Assembly (NCBI GenBank): GCA_009741485.1
Contig: CM019217.1
Span: forward strand, 37,625,757 to 37,689,756
DNA: 64,000 bases
Origin: Malurus cyaneus samueli
Lineage: Eukaryota; Chordata; Aves; Passeriformes; Maluridae
Direction of reading: 5' to 3'
Position 1 is the first letter of the stretch. Every line of letters starts with the position of its first letter. Positions 52,841 to 64,000 of the stretch are shown in pieces. The position numbers and the translations under genes were made by a program. The notes under the pieces are model-generated. The model made no database searches, was not told the DNA's origin, and worked only from the letters and a program-made list of their open reading frames with translations.

Positions 52841-55469
52841 CATATCATAGGATAAGCCTAGAGAGCCCCAAACTGTGGTTACATGAGTCAGCTGCCATAT
52901 CTACCCTAGCACAATTACTGGCTGCGCATGTCAATGATGCTGGGCAGAAACAAAAACCTTTCCCTAAGCTGTGCAAACACAGCTCAGTCACTTCACAAAA
53001 TACTATGCACAGACCCTTCAGCAAAGAGCAGCTAAGAGATGCAGTGAGGTCCATAAAGCAGGAATACCCAAGAGTGTGCTAAGACTCTGTGTTACCATGC
53101 ACCATCACAGTCCTTTACATGGAGTGCTCAAATTGCTTAATGGGCTGCCTCTCCAAAGCAAATAGTTGACTTAGTAGTCCTCTGATTTTTCTTTGCATTT
53201 TTTTTCACTTGCTTATTCAGGCACTGTGAAAATAAGAGACCTCTGTTAAAACTAGACTTAAATTTTTAGCCTGATCCCATTAACAAGCTCTGCATTCATG
53301 TAGAAGGATTGTTAGGTGGTAGTCGTTTATCAGGAAGAATAAAAAAGTCATTTGTTTGATGGTTCTACAATCCAGCACTAAGAAATGCTGGTGAAGTTTT
53401 TCTCCAAAGTTGGACACTTTAATACCCCTAAACTATAACAAAAGACATTTCTGTGTTTATGCATGTGTCTGTATTTGTATCCAAGGACAGTAGTAGGAAC
53501 TACTCTCAAGCATTGAAATATACATATCTAGCATGCATAAATTAATGTTATAGTGCTTTTGTGTACATGCCAGGAATGGTACAAGCAGGAAAAATGACAT
53601 TAATATGTTTTATTGGATTAGTATTGGCATGGAAACATCACATTACTGTTTGTTTCCCTTATGAAACTCAATATTTAAATGGAAATCTAACATAATATAT
53701 TTCCACACAAGGAAAGTAAATGTGCAAGGTAGCACAAAAATAACAGTTACAATACAAATTATAAGAAAATACCTTTTACTTTGAAATACCATTTGCAGTA
53801 AGAATATTTGTAGGGAAAATATTAAAAAAGGGAAAATACACTGTCTGATGAAAAGCTTGATTTTAATCTCATCTGTTTATGCAAGATGTCAAAAAAGTTA
53901 TTATACTTGAAAGAGGAATGTAATTATTACATTATAATTATTCTATTACTTTTTTCCTACTCTGTATACCCTTATGACATTTAGATACATATTACATGAT
54001 TTTAAGCACAACTAATATTTCCTGCACAATTTTTATTTAATGCAATACAGAACAATAAATGCAACACTTCCTCCAAGTATCTTCTGAAAAACAACCCTAA
54101 TAGTGCATTAATATTCACAGCTCTGACACTCAGTATTCAACCGTTTATATTCCTGCCTCCTTTCTAAAAGCAAGCCACAGGCTGCCGCTGTCCTGTCTGA
54201 CAACCTTGAACCCACAGCAACCTCCCTTCACTCACATGCCACCCCTTCCCATGACCACTGCAGTTTGTTTACTGACACTTCTCTCCTGCACACTGGGCAT
54301 CCTGTTGACCTGGCTACTTATCTTTCCAAAGGCTGCAAAAACTCACCCACCAGACAAAAAAAAAAAAAAAACAAAAAACCTGGCATACACTACATTCACA
54401 GCTCTTTAGATATTTCAGTTTATCTTGACGTAGTATTTTTTGCATGCAAGTTTAACCTTATCAAGAGACCTCAAGAAGTTCAGTGAAAAATTCCTTCTCT
54501 TCTTTGACACATGAAAGAATAAATAATAATGCTTAATACTTTTTAAAAGTGTAGTTTATATTCCAAAAGGCAGTAGGATTTTAGTCACATATTTTACATC
54601 TTTATATTGTTGTTAAAGAGAACTAGCATGGAGAAAAAAAAGAGAGGATCATATTTTTAGCCAATTAGTATCTGACAGATAACACAGTAAGAATTCAGTT
54701 TGTGGCCCTAAATTGTAGCAAAGAAAGTGCTTTTGACATCAACCTCCCTGAAATAAGCCTCAAGGCAAAGTTAATTTTTAAGCATAGTTGAATCAGATGC
54801 TAATATATAACACAATGTATGCCAGACATTGTTTTTATTATTTTAATCAAGGTACTGTCCTGTCAAAAAGCATCATTAGTAAACAAGGTTTGTGGTTTAG
54901 AAATTCTAATTAAAATAAGAGTACTTCTGGTTATACAGTGTATTTTAAATTCCTTTCAGTTCTGCTGGCTACTACATACAGGACCCGTTATCAACAAATT
55001 CTTTCTACAAGTTAGACAATCCCTTTTACCCAGAAAAACTGAGAAGTGATAGGAAAGACAGTACAGACCTAAATTATTCTGCTAAATAAGGCACCCTAAA
55101 AGTAATGACTAATCAGATGCTCTATTATTTGAATTATTCCAAAATAGTGCCCTCAGCTAAGGTAATGACATCAGGCAGAAGGGAAAGAAGAGGATGAGAA
55201 CACCAAAACTTCAAGCTTTTCCATTTCAAGAGAGTAATTGATTTAGAGGATACTATACACAATAAAAAAATTCATTGCACACAGGCTTTATACATTAAGA
55301 AAAAAAACACCATGTAAAACTATCCAATATATCTGGCTCAGATACAAAATCTGACTTATACATTAGATTTCAATGGTAGTAAAATTACTTTCTCTGGGGT
55401 CAGAGGCAGTATTTTCATTAGAAGTTTGATATGTTCTGTTTGCTACTTTAAAAATGGTCCAATCAAGTC
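52841..55469. other. AT-rich unique sequence, no gene seen
   Basis: No gene, RNA or classified repeat. Contains a poly-A tract at 54356-54378. The section 54120-54340 is richer in C and T with no identified content. Frames do not exceed 76 codons. Confidence 0.6.
54356..54378 (+). repeat. Poly-A tract
   Basis: Sixteen A, one C, six A. The preceding C-rich sequence is not recognised as a retrocopy. Confidence 0.88.
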
Positions 55470-55538
55470 TGTATTGGTCAACATGGCCAAGGTTTGGTAG
55501 GCTCCTGCTACCAAAACCTGGCCATACAAACCTATACA
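55470..55538. mobile_element. Palindromic pair of ERV LTR 5' ends
   Basis: The right arm (55507-55538), read on the minus strand, is TGTATAGGTTTGTATGGCC and onward, the same 5' terminus as the LTR ending at 10972. The left arm (55470-55500), read on the plus strand, begins TGTATTGG and contains ATGGCCAAGG and TTTGGTAG, also like that terminus. The arms are about 75% complementary over 32 positions with 6 bp between them. So two copies of one LTR tip face each other, or one tip was copied in inverted form. Neither extends into further LTR sequence that I can recognise. Confidence 0.55.
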
Positions 55539-57884
55539 ACATATTAAAGCAAAACCAAAACAAGGTAGAGGTTGGGATATGCCATTAAAAGGTTTCCAGG
55601 AAATATAGGCTTAAGAAACATCTGCTGGGTCAGCTAACCCATTTTCCATTTTCTCCAGTGTTTCCCTTCATTGTAGGGTAAATCAATAAACTATCTTCAG
55701 CTAGAATACTATTCCTGCAAAACATTGAACATCTATAATAAAACTAAGATGATAAGTCTCTGCCATACCTAGAAATGCAATTTTCAAGAGCTCCCAGCTT
55801 GTTTTCTCAACATGGAGAAACAATTTTCATCTGTTCTTATTCCCAACCATATTATGAAGAGATATATATCCACATATCCACAGCTGAGTTCTACTATTAT
55901 GACAGAGCATCACACAGTGTCATTTTATACCAGGAGCTGAGATCATGTGTTTTCACTTAAATGCTTAATCAGAAGCCCCATCATTGTCAGGGAAGGGTTT
56001 TGGCTTGACAGAGAGTTATATAGTGTGTAAGTGAAATCTAGAAATAAATACTCTGTTAGTTTGAGTAGGAACTCATTAGAGCAGTTTTTTATTTTTAATA
56101 ACTTAAAGGAATGTACTCGATGGGTAATTCATACTCACAGCTCTAGATTTATAGCTGTCTCAGTTTATTATGCTGTTCATAAGACCACCACAGAAATGAT
56201 CAATGTTTTTATTTGAATTGGGCAGCCCTTCTCAGTAAGACACACATCACAAAAATATTGTCTATACTTCATTTGGCTAGTCTCTCAAGGGAGAAGTCAT
56301 TCTCAGAAAAAGTTCAGAAATATTTCCTCAGCAGCTGATGTCAATGTATAGCCATAGGACTTGATGAATACATTTAAAACAAAACTATGGACACTGTGGT
56401 CACAGATATAATCCCCTCTAGTGTGCGGTTATCAACACTCTGTCACATTCTGACTTAGAAGTTAATAGTGTTTTGGCACTGAGTTCAGTATTCTTTATTT
56501 TAAAAAATAATATAATTAAATATAATTTCTAAATGCTTATGGAAAACAAACATTCCGGGTTAGGACAAGCAGGAAAGATGCAAGCTGAGTCAGGAATACA
56601 CACTGCATCTTACAGACACAGCAAACCAGGTTGCTATATCTGCAGATTCCATTCAGTTTATATGCTTTCAATTGCTAAACAAAACAAAAGAATCTGACAA
56701 TATAAACTAGTTTAGGCAGGCTACAGATAAAATGTTTTGCCTCAACCATCGCAGTGCTAACTGGGGGCTAACAGGATCTCCTGCTAGTCATCTCTGAAAA
56801 TAATGAGAATGCTAAGAGAACGTAGACAGCCTGACACGTACCCAGAGGCAGAAACAATTAAATAATCCCTCTTTCCTTTAAAGTAGGGACAGGTCTGAAA
56901 AACTCTGCTGCTTAGATATATGACATTCACCCATGAAAACAGGGGTCATATAAATAACACATTTAGTTTATCAGAGGCCTGACTGAAGAAAACCTCTGCC
57001 TTAGCTGGGCTGTCCTCAACACGGGGCACTAGAAAGGTCAAGAACTTGATTATGGAATCCAAGAGATGCAGTTCTTGAACAACAAACAGGAAAGAAGCCC
57101 ACTGTTGTTGAAGTTTCCCCTCCATTTTCCAGTATTTGAATATTATTTGGCTAAAGGTTTGCCTCCAAGACTTTTGAAATGGCAAGTTTCACTTCCATTA
57201 AGCTTTTTGAAAAAAAATGGTGTATTAACAGTTTCATTAAATTACATTAATCATATGTACAATGAATTAAGACATCAAAACACTAACAGAAAGTTATACA
57301 AGAAGGATTTTTCTCATCTTTTTCAACCCTGGAATTTGTTTCTTTAAAGACCTATTTTCATTTTGCAGATGATATTGCATATAGTAATAAATATCTACAT
57401 GCTGCTCTTAAGTCCATTCCTTCCTAGCCAATTCCATCAAACAGCTCAAGGAAATATGCACTATAAGCAAGATATATTAAGTTTCACCTTGCCAGGCAAA
57501 GCCCTTGCTCACAGGTATAGATGTGTATGTTGAAAGGAAGAAATAGGATTGTCTCAGAACTATTCCTTATCTCATGCAGCCAGAGCTACAGTTAAGATGA
57601 TTTGGGAAGCATTTCTTGAAATAATTCTGTTTGAGGGGACAAAACAGGTTGGCTAAATCTTGAGCACCTGCTTCTTCTGTTGTGATCAATTACTGCAGGT
57701 GTCAGTGCAATACCAGCAACAGCAGCTGCCGATTTTACCATAAGAAGCCACAAAAGAGGCAAAGTGGAACAGGCAAACCCCAAATCTGACTAAGGCATTA
57801 ATTCTACCTTTATGTGCCACTAGTAATAGCAAAAGCTCTCAAACAGACTTGTTTGAGAGTACTAGAGCATCAGTAGCCCTGACT
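55539..57884. other. AT-rich unique sequence, no gene seen
   Basis: No gene or recognised repeat. Frames up to 93 codons overlap on opposite strands around 56946-57347 with no domain. The stretch 57490-57790 is moderately GC-richer and unidentified. Confidence 0.6.
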
Positions 57885-58160
57885 AACAAGGGTGCAGCTC
57901 CCTGGTCAAGGTGGGAGGTTCTTCCCCTCCCCTCAGGGTACAGAGGAGATGGAGACAGATCCTTCTTGATAAGAATGGTGATGGGACCAGGGGCAATGGT
58001 CACAAGATGAAGCACATATTTGGTTTCCTACATAGTTGTGCAATTCTTCTTCTTTGGAGATACCCAAAACTAGAAAACCCTGAGAAGCATGATCTGATGA
58101 GACCTGGGATGGACTAGATGATCTGCAGAGGCTCCTTCCAGCCTAAACTGTGATTCTATG
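57885..58160 (+). mobile_element. CR1 LINE 3'-end fragment
   Basis: The plus strand contains late CR1 words: GGGGCAATGGTCACAAGATG, then GGAGATACCCAAAAC, then GGATGGACTAGATGATCTGC, then CTCCTTCCAGCC, ending TGATTCTATG at 58160, the CR1 3' octamer. It covers only the end of ORF2 and the 3' UTR, with a deletion between about 58020 and 58060 where the ORF2 end is shortened. The 5' boundary near 57885 is approximate. The 68-codon frame here is incidental. Confidence 0.85.
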
Positions 58161-59162
58161 CCACTTGCTAGCAAAAAGTATGAAAACACATCAGGGGTGA
58201 AGGAAATTATTGCCTAGTAATAAGGAACCCAAGATAAAGCAAAGATGGTTGATTTGGAAACATATAGACATATTATCAAAGATTATATTGGACAAGACAA
58301 CATAATGTGGAAATAAGAGAGAGAATGGCAGTTACCACCAAAACAAGAATGGTGTTAAGACAGTGTTCAAAGAGAGTATTTATTGAATAGAAGTATAGAT
58401 AAACTCTTGTAGAGGCCAATATGGAGAAAATAAACTAGCCAATAGCAGTAGAAAAACATGGTTCAAAACTGGTTTTGCAATTCTGCAGTGCTTCTGAAAT
58501 AAGGATTCTTGTTGTTTGTAACCATTCTGTGACCAAATGAAAGTGATATTTTGCTGTTAAAAAAAAACATTTTATATTTGTCAGCATCTTTCCTTTAAAC
58601 TTCTGATTTTCCATACAATTTTAAATATTTCTCAACTGAGGGCCAAAATAAAACATTTTAAAATTCTCATGTAGGGTTACATGTTTCAGGGTTTTTTCCC
58701 CCATTTTTGTCCATTTGTACCTCTTCATCACTTATTCAGATTCTTCAAATAAAAATAGTGACTTCAGTCAAACAAAAAATTTTAAATGGAAAAGAAAATC
58801 AAGAATGAAAACCCAATCATTAACAATGATAAAAAGGTCTCTAAAGCATTTTTTAACCTCCAGGTTTTTTTAAAGTTCTAATTCTTAACACTTGCATAAA
58901 CCATTTCTAACTCAGCTTCCAAAGAGAGCAGCTTTTACTGTGGCACAGTGAGTCTGTCCCTCCTGCACAATGTTTTGGATGTATCAGCAAATTTCAGCCA
59001 TATTTGAAGAAAAGCACTGAGGGTTAGATTCCTGTGACAGTTCTCCACAGCATGCATCTCCATGGCCACACAAAGCTGCAGGGCCTTGGCTTCTGAGAAG
59101 CTCAGGTGCTGTGGGTTCTGCTGAGTGGCAGCCAAAGGGACAGAGCCAGCTTGCCTATCAGC
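58161..59162. other. AT-rich unique sequence, no gene seen
   Basis: No gene or recognised repeat. The final 250 bases (58910-59160) are GC-richer and unidentified. Confidence 0.6.
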
Positions 59163-59224
59163 AAGGACTTGTTAATTATAGTCTTCTTTTGGCCTCCACC
59201 ACAAGCCCATCTTTCTGAATTCAG
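59163..59224 (+). repeat. 62-bp direct duplication, copy 1
   Basis: Matches 60225-60286 without gaps, with 4 differences in 62 positions. The shared core includes TAATTATAGTCTTCTTTTGG and CCTCCACCACA. Sequence on either side does not match, so the duplicated unit is only about 62 bp. It may be a short template-switch copy or a small piece of an unrecognised repeat family. Confidence 0.92.
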
Positions 59225-60224
59225 CACATTCCATAAACTAATGAAGACCCACTTATTTTACGGCCTGTCAGCAACAGAAGCTGAATACCTGGGGAACAAG
59301 AACCTGGACTAGCCCCCAGTTCAGGAGTGAAATTTTACTACTTGAACAGCCAATTAAGAGTCTAAGTACCCAAACTGCTACTTGAACAGCAGCACCTCAG
59401 CTCTTTCTTATAAAGAAAATTCATTGGAATCTGTCTCCCAAACTCCGGGAAGAAAAATTACCAAAAATAGTCCATTCATAACTGGAATGTCTGCTGTCTA
59501 TACATAACGCATAATAATATAATCTTATCATTCTTTAAATTAACTACCTGGAATCTGCTCATTCCACGTGCATACCAAGCTGTGACTATAACTAGGCAGC
59601 AGAATTGCAAATGTACTTCCTTTTACAATTTACTGTAGATTTTTAAGTGTTATCAGAAAAGTTAAGTTTGTGTGGACTTCAGTTAGACCATATCTACTTC
59701 TGCAAATGTTATTATTTGGACATGTAAGATTAGGCAATCAAGTCAATTATAATTACATTGGAGAATAATAGCACACAGCAATTTCAATACCAATAGTATT
59801 TCAAAAGCACCCATAATAAATTTCTAGACATAGTCCAACTGATTTTCTCTCTTTGAAATAGGATTTTCTTCTTTTCTGAAGGTGAAAAACCTATTTCCAT
59901 TTCTAAGGTTCAAAACTGAGTTAGATTGCATTTTTAATCTAATTTGTTTTCTTAGAATAATTAAGCCAATAACTATCTTTCAATAAATGCATTAAAAACA
60001 CAAAATGAGAGATTTATTAACATATTAATCTCCAATTATGTTTTTCAAGCCACAATTTTTCCCCTTCTAAGTCATCTCTGAGGAAAACACATTCAACTGC
60101 ATTTTATAATGCTCCAAGGGCTGACATAAGTACTGAGGATCCTATTAAAAAAAAAACCAGAACTTTCTGTACAATCTCTTATTTTGGGATCCTGTTTTTT
60201 TAATTACTCCAGTTCTACCACATG
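59225..60224. other. Unique sequence between duplicated 62-bp units
   Basis: AT-rich with no gene or classified repeat. A minor word, CTACTTGAACAGC, occurs twice at about 59339 and 59379. Confidence 0.6.
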
Positions 60225-60286
60225 AAGGACTTGCTAATTATAGTCTTCTTTTGGCCTCCACCACACTCCCATTTTTCTGAATTCAG
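60225..60286 (+). repeat. 62-bp direct duplication, copy 2
   Basis: Second copy of the unit at 59163-59224, offset 1062 bp, about 94% identical. It lies 92 bp upstream of the solo LTR at 60379, but is not part of that LTR family as far as I can tell. Confidence 0.92.
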
Positions 60287-60650
60287 GTCATCATCAGCCA
60301 ATCCTTCAACCTCCCCCTTTAAAGAGGTCTCCATATAGAGAATTGGGGAAAAAAGCATCAGTGACAATGACTTTGAGCTGGCTTTGGCTGGGGCAGAGTT
60401 AATTTTCCTAATAGTAGCTGGTATGGAGCTGTGTTTTAGATTTGTGCTGGAAACTATGTTTTGTAGCACCAGTATGTTTTCATTATTGCTAAGCAGGGCA
60501 TACATGGAATTTTCTGCTCCTCATCCCACCCCACCAACGAGGAGACTGGGGGTGCACAAGGAGTTGGGAAGGGACACAGTGGACACAGTGGGGACAGCTG
60601 ACCTGCACTGCCCAACGGGATAGTCTCTACTATGTGGTGTCAGGCTCAGC

Positions 60651-60657
60651 ATATAAA
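60651..60657 (+). promoter_or_regulatory. TATA box of solo LTR
   Basis: ATATAAA about 270 bases into the LTR, at the position expected for the U3/R promoter of this family and about 170 bases before the polyadenylation signal. Apparently undamaged; activity unknown. Confidence 0.6.
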
Positions 60658-60824
60658 GCTGGGGGAAGAGAAGGGGGAAGTGTTCAGAGTGATGGTATTG
60701 GTCCTCAAAAGTCACAATTGCACCTCATGGAGCCTGGCATTCCTCAGAAACCTGCCTGACCATGGGAAGTGATGAATGAATTCCTTGTTTGGTTTTGCTT
60801 GCATGTGCAGCTTTTGCTTCAGCT

Positions 60825-60830
60825 ATTAAA
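60825..60830 (+). terminator. Polyadenylation signal of solo LTR
   Basis: ATTAAA, the variant normally seen in this LTR family, followed by a T-rich stretch (ATTTTCTCACTTTTACTC) that fits a downstream element at the R/U5 junction. Confidence 0.55.
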
Positions 60831-60954
60831 CTGTCTTTAAATCAAACCATGAATTTTCTCACTTTTACTCTTCCAATTATTTTGCCCATCCTGCTGGGGG
60901 TGTGAGCAAACAGCAGTGTGGGACCTAGTTTCTGGCTGGGGTTAAATCACATCA

Positions 60955-63900
60955 GACTTCCAGAGAGTTTCAGAGATATATGTTCATTCATCTTGGTGAT
61001 TTTTGGATTCAGTATTAGCGACATGAGGTTTCTAATATTATGTTTTGTGATTTTCAACACACATTCTGGTTTTTGCAGCACTAGGCTTAAAATCCTTGAA
61101 GGAAAAGTACAAATAACCTTTCCACAGAAAAACAGTCAGAAACAATCTATCAAACTCACACAAGAACGTCAAAAAAGAAACGGCAAGTATGAATGACTGA
61201 TTTTCTGGAGAGAGAACATGCTAAAAATTATGCCAACTATCCCATATAACTTCATCTTCATAGTTGTTCTAGGAAAACGTAATAGGTCTTGTTTATTGAA
61301 TTCACTGGTTCTGCTAGTTCTGGCTTTTTAATGATTTGTCTTATTAATAACTAAATGAAAAGCTTAATTATTTGTAAATCCTCTTTAAAGCTACCAACCA
61401 TTATACAGAGCCATTTCTACTGGCAAATTACTGATTCTCAAAGCAACTTATACAAAATTTTGCATGGATTTTTTTATCTACTTACATTGGAATTCTTTTT
61501 GATTTGTTTTGCAGCCTATAAACTGCTGTAATAAATATGAATGAGACCATTAGGATCATTAGACATCCCAACAGAGCAGTTTCATGATGTATAAGTGTGC
61601 TGATCTCAAGAAGGTGTCAAAATAACAAGAAAAATATCTGTTCCCTTTTATGGAACATTACTGAAAAAAAAAATATATCTCCAGTAATTTCTAAAAATCT
61701 GTGCTGCCTTTACAATGATCAAAGACTATTCAGAATAAAAGTGGCATGAGTGAAACTCCAGAGTGCCTTTGGTGATCTGCCCAGCTTCCTAGCTCAGTGC
61801 TTCTGTGCTGCTCTGCATGATTCAAAATATCACAAAGAGCTGGGAATGCTGAGGAACTGCTTTCCTATTCTAAATATTTCTGATTATTTTAAAAATTACA
61901 ACATAGAGAACATTCAATCCTAAGGCAAGTGGCAGAATTCTGGAAGTTTTCATTCAGTTAATATAGAAATCCAATTTTCTTGGTAGGGAATTTTATTTTG
62001 AACCATTGCTTCTGTTTTGCTAGTCTGTATACTTTCATGTTTACTCTGTTACACACAAATCAAGCACCCTCTCTCTTTTTTCTCTGCCTCACAGATATCA
62101 ACTATAGCTTATCACAATTATCATCTCTATTTTGGTGAGATACCGACTGCCTACATCAACAAGGTTATTCCTCTGTAAGTCACCCTGCAACCATGGAGAA
62201 ACATCTTACAAGCACTAGAATTGGTCAAACTCAGAATAACTGTTATGGAGTAATCAATTACTGAAATTTTACAGCTCTTCTGAATGTCAGGAGAGTTACT
62301 GAAACATCAGAGTAATAGAAAGTTTTCACTTATCCTTTTCTTCAACATTTATATGACACGCTCCTACATTTCCACAACATTGTATAGGATCAGTGTATTG
62401 CTATTGATCACAGGAGTCTCGTTTACAGGACAAACCCACAACGTGCTGTTCTCCTGATCTATCCCACAAGCCCCAAAGGGCAGACAATAGTGAAATGTGG
62501 AAGCAGTTCTGCAAGAAATATTACCATTAGGAAACAATGGGATATTCTTTGCGATACCATGAGGTATCATGGGACCTCTTTAAGCACAAGCTAATCTCAG
62601 AATGACAAAAAAATGCCAGTTTCTTTGTAAGTCTTACAGCTATTTTGTTTTTTACCTAGTTTCACACAAAATCTTATTGCTTCATTTTTTAACAGCATAA
62701 AATTTGTTATTTTTCTTCCATTTGCAACAGCATAACATTTATTATTTTTCTTTCACAAAAGGATATCTTCAAGCTCTTAATCATTTGTTGGAAAATATTT
62801 TGAAAGTGGTAAGGCATATGAGTATATGTGTGTTCTAGGACTGTGTTTTATTTTTATAAATGAAACAAGGAGGTCTTCTTTATATGAATTTCAGTGATAC
62901 TGAATGCAGGCAGCATATTGTCACTTCAAATTACTGTAATTCAAAGCTATTTGCAGTCTTCAATCTGAGTGCCTTTATACACTAAGCACATTACAATTGC
63001 AAGATTTTCTGCAGTATTAATGGTATTCCCCGGGGCCTTTCTAATTGTATATATCAAAGGTAAAAGTTTTCCTTAATTTGCAACACACTTTTGAGTACTG
63101 GATTAAAGCCACGACCAGTTCATGTCTATTTACAACCTATTCCAACTCACCTTTCCAATTTCTACCAGCTACTATTATAGGTTGTGGGTTATACCACACT
63201 TCTAACCTCTGTTATTTCCAGCTGTACAGGTAGGCATTGCCATAATATTTTAGTTTTTATTTCAACTGCATGGCTTGACTGACTTTCTTAGTCTGTACCC
63301 TTCATTTTACCTCTGAAAGCAAAAGGTATAAAGGGGATTTTAGGAAGGGATTAAAGTATTTAGTCTTCCAGAGAGCTTTAAAGGTAATTTATCACCTTAA
63401 CTTCATGTGAAACTCAAACATCTATAAATCTCTCACCATGTCCCAAAGCACAAATAGTGACAGGAGGCAAAATTAAAAATCACCCAAAGTACCACAAAAC
63501 ATTTTATACCAAACTGTACGTGATGTAACATCAAATATCTCATCTACTATGTTATCTGCATCAACAACTAACTTAACCAAAGTGGCACTCAAATCCAGAC
63601 TTTTCCGTAAAGAGCCTGACACACCAGTTAGTGCCAGAACTAAAATTACCATTTTCTTCAATATTATTGAGATGTACATTTGTCTTTTTTTGGACAAAAT
63701 ATTAAATTTTTACTAACTAGGTAGCAGGATTGATAAGAAAAACTCATAGCTTACTGGTTTGGCAGTTCTTGTCTTGCATGCTTGTCTTTTTCAAGTTTTC
63801 TATCTTCTTTGCAATTCCTTGTAAGAGTTTTTGTACAATCATTCTTGCAGGAACTATACTGCATCACAGTTTTTTTAAATATAAAAGACTACATTCTTGA

Positions 63901-64000
63901 AGCAGTGGATGAAACTCAGCCACACATTTCAAACCTCCATATGAAGAAGCTGGGATATGCACTGACAAGTAACAAACACAGTGGTAGAATTTACAGACTG
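60955..64000. other. AT-rich unique sequence, no gene seen
   Basis: No gene, RNA or classified interspersed repeat. Frames are at most 92 codons (60918-61196, which starts inside the LTR) and show no domain. A two-copy 35-bp imperfect tandem is listed separately at 62691-62760. Confidence 0.6.
62691..62760 (+). repeat. Two-copy 35-bp imperfect tandem
   Basis: AACAGCATAA followed by an ATTTGTTATTTTTCTT-like stretch recurs 35 bp later at 62726 with a few substitutions. Local duplication, older than the one at 29335. Confidence 0.8.

Larger units (their letters stand above)
60379..60954 (+). mobile_element. Near-complete avian ERV solo LTR
   Basis: This 576-bp element begins TGGCTTTGGCTGGGGCAGAG and ends with CTGGCTGGGGTTAAATCACA plus TCA, giving TG...CA termini. 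It matches a common bird LTR family I recall: AGAGTTAATTTTCCTAAT near the start, then GGTGCACAAGGAGTTGGGA, ATATAAAGCTGGGGGAAGA and ATTAAACTGTCTTTAAATC. TATA and polyadenylation signals in the correct order place sense on the plus strand. No internal retroviral sequence adjoins, so it is a solo LTR. The flanks (TGAGC before, GACTT after) do not form a clear target duplication. The frames inside are not genes. Confidence 0.88.

Noticed and set aside
60918..61196. 92-codon frame starting in the solo LTR
   Set aside because: It begins in LTR U5 sequence and continues into AT-rich flank with no recognisable domain; chance frame.
1..64000. CRISPR arrays, operons, bacterial promoters, tRNA or rRNA genes
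   Set aside because: The sequence is vertebrate nuclear DNA. No regularly spaced repeats or RNA gene signatures were seen, although a covariance-model scan was not possible here.

Overview
The window reads as noncoding nuclear DNA from a bird. It is strongly AT-rich, has no convincing gene, and its recognisable interspersed repeats are avian: five degraded CR1 LINE 3' fragments and several solo or partial LTRs from endogenous retroviruses. One LTR pair and the palindromic LTR end belong to a family I associate with modern birds (Neoaves, probably passerine). The species call is inference from repeat content only. No mammalian SINE or LINE, bacterial or organellar signature was seen. Open reading frames never exceed 126 codons, and the longest lies inside a CR1 remnant.

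Layout. 1-7798: AT-rich unique sequence with a 15-base assembly gap at 4205-4219. 7799-8068: 3' end of an ERV LTR on the minus strand. 8069-9932: unique sequence. 9933-10972: a second minus-strand copy of the same LTR family, split by another 481-bp LTR-like insertion at 10436-10916. 11161-11690: minus-strand CR1. 11707-20184: unique sequence with small tandem and inverted repeats. 20185-21170: plus-strand CR1 with two internal deletions. 21171-30404: unique. 30405-31005: plus-strand CR1 that keeps a 126-codon open frame. 31006-48267: mostly unique, with a GC-richer block at 42480-43060 and an AT-rich homeodomain-motif cluster near 39.2-39.7 kb. 48268-48715: minus-strand CR1. 52585-52840: possible unassigned LTR. 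55470-55538: imperfect palindrome made of two facing LTR ends. 57885-58160: plus-strand CR1. 59163-59224 and 60225-60286: a 62-bp direct duplication. 60379-60954: near-complete plus-strand solo LTR with TATA box and polyadenylation signal. The rest is unique.

How it fits together. This is most simply a gene desert or the inside of a very long intron. It shows layered retroelement decay, and any function is likely to be regulatory. I found no undescribed gene system. The best leads are the LTR-in-LTR nesting, the palindromic LTR end, the 62-bp duplication, and a few blocks that look like candidate conserved noncoding elements. Repeat assignments rest on my memory of avian CR1 and LTR sequences, not on a database search.
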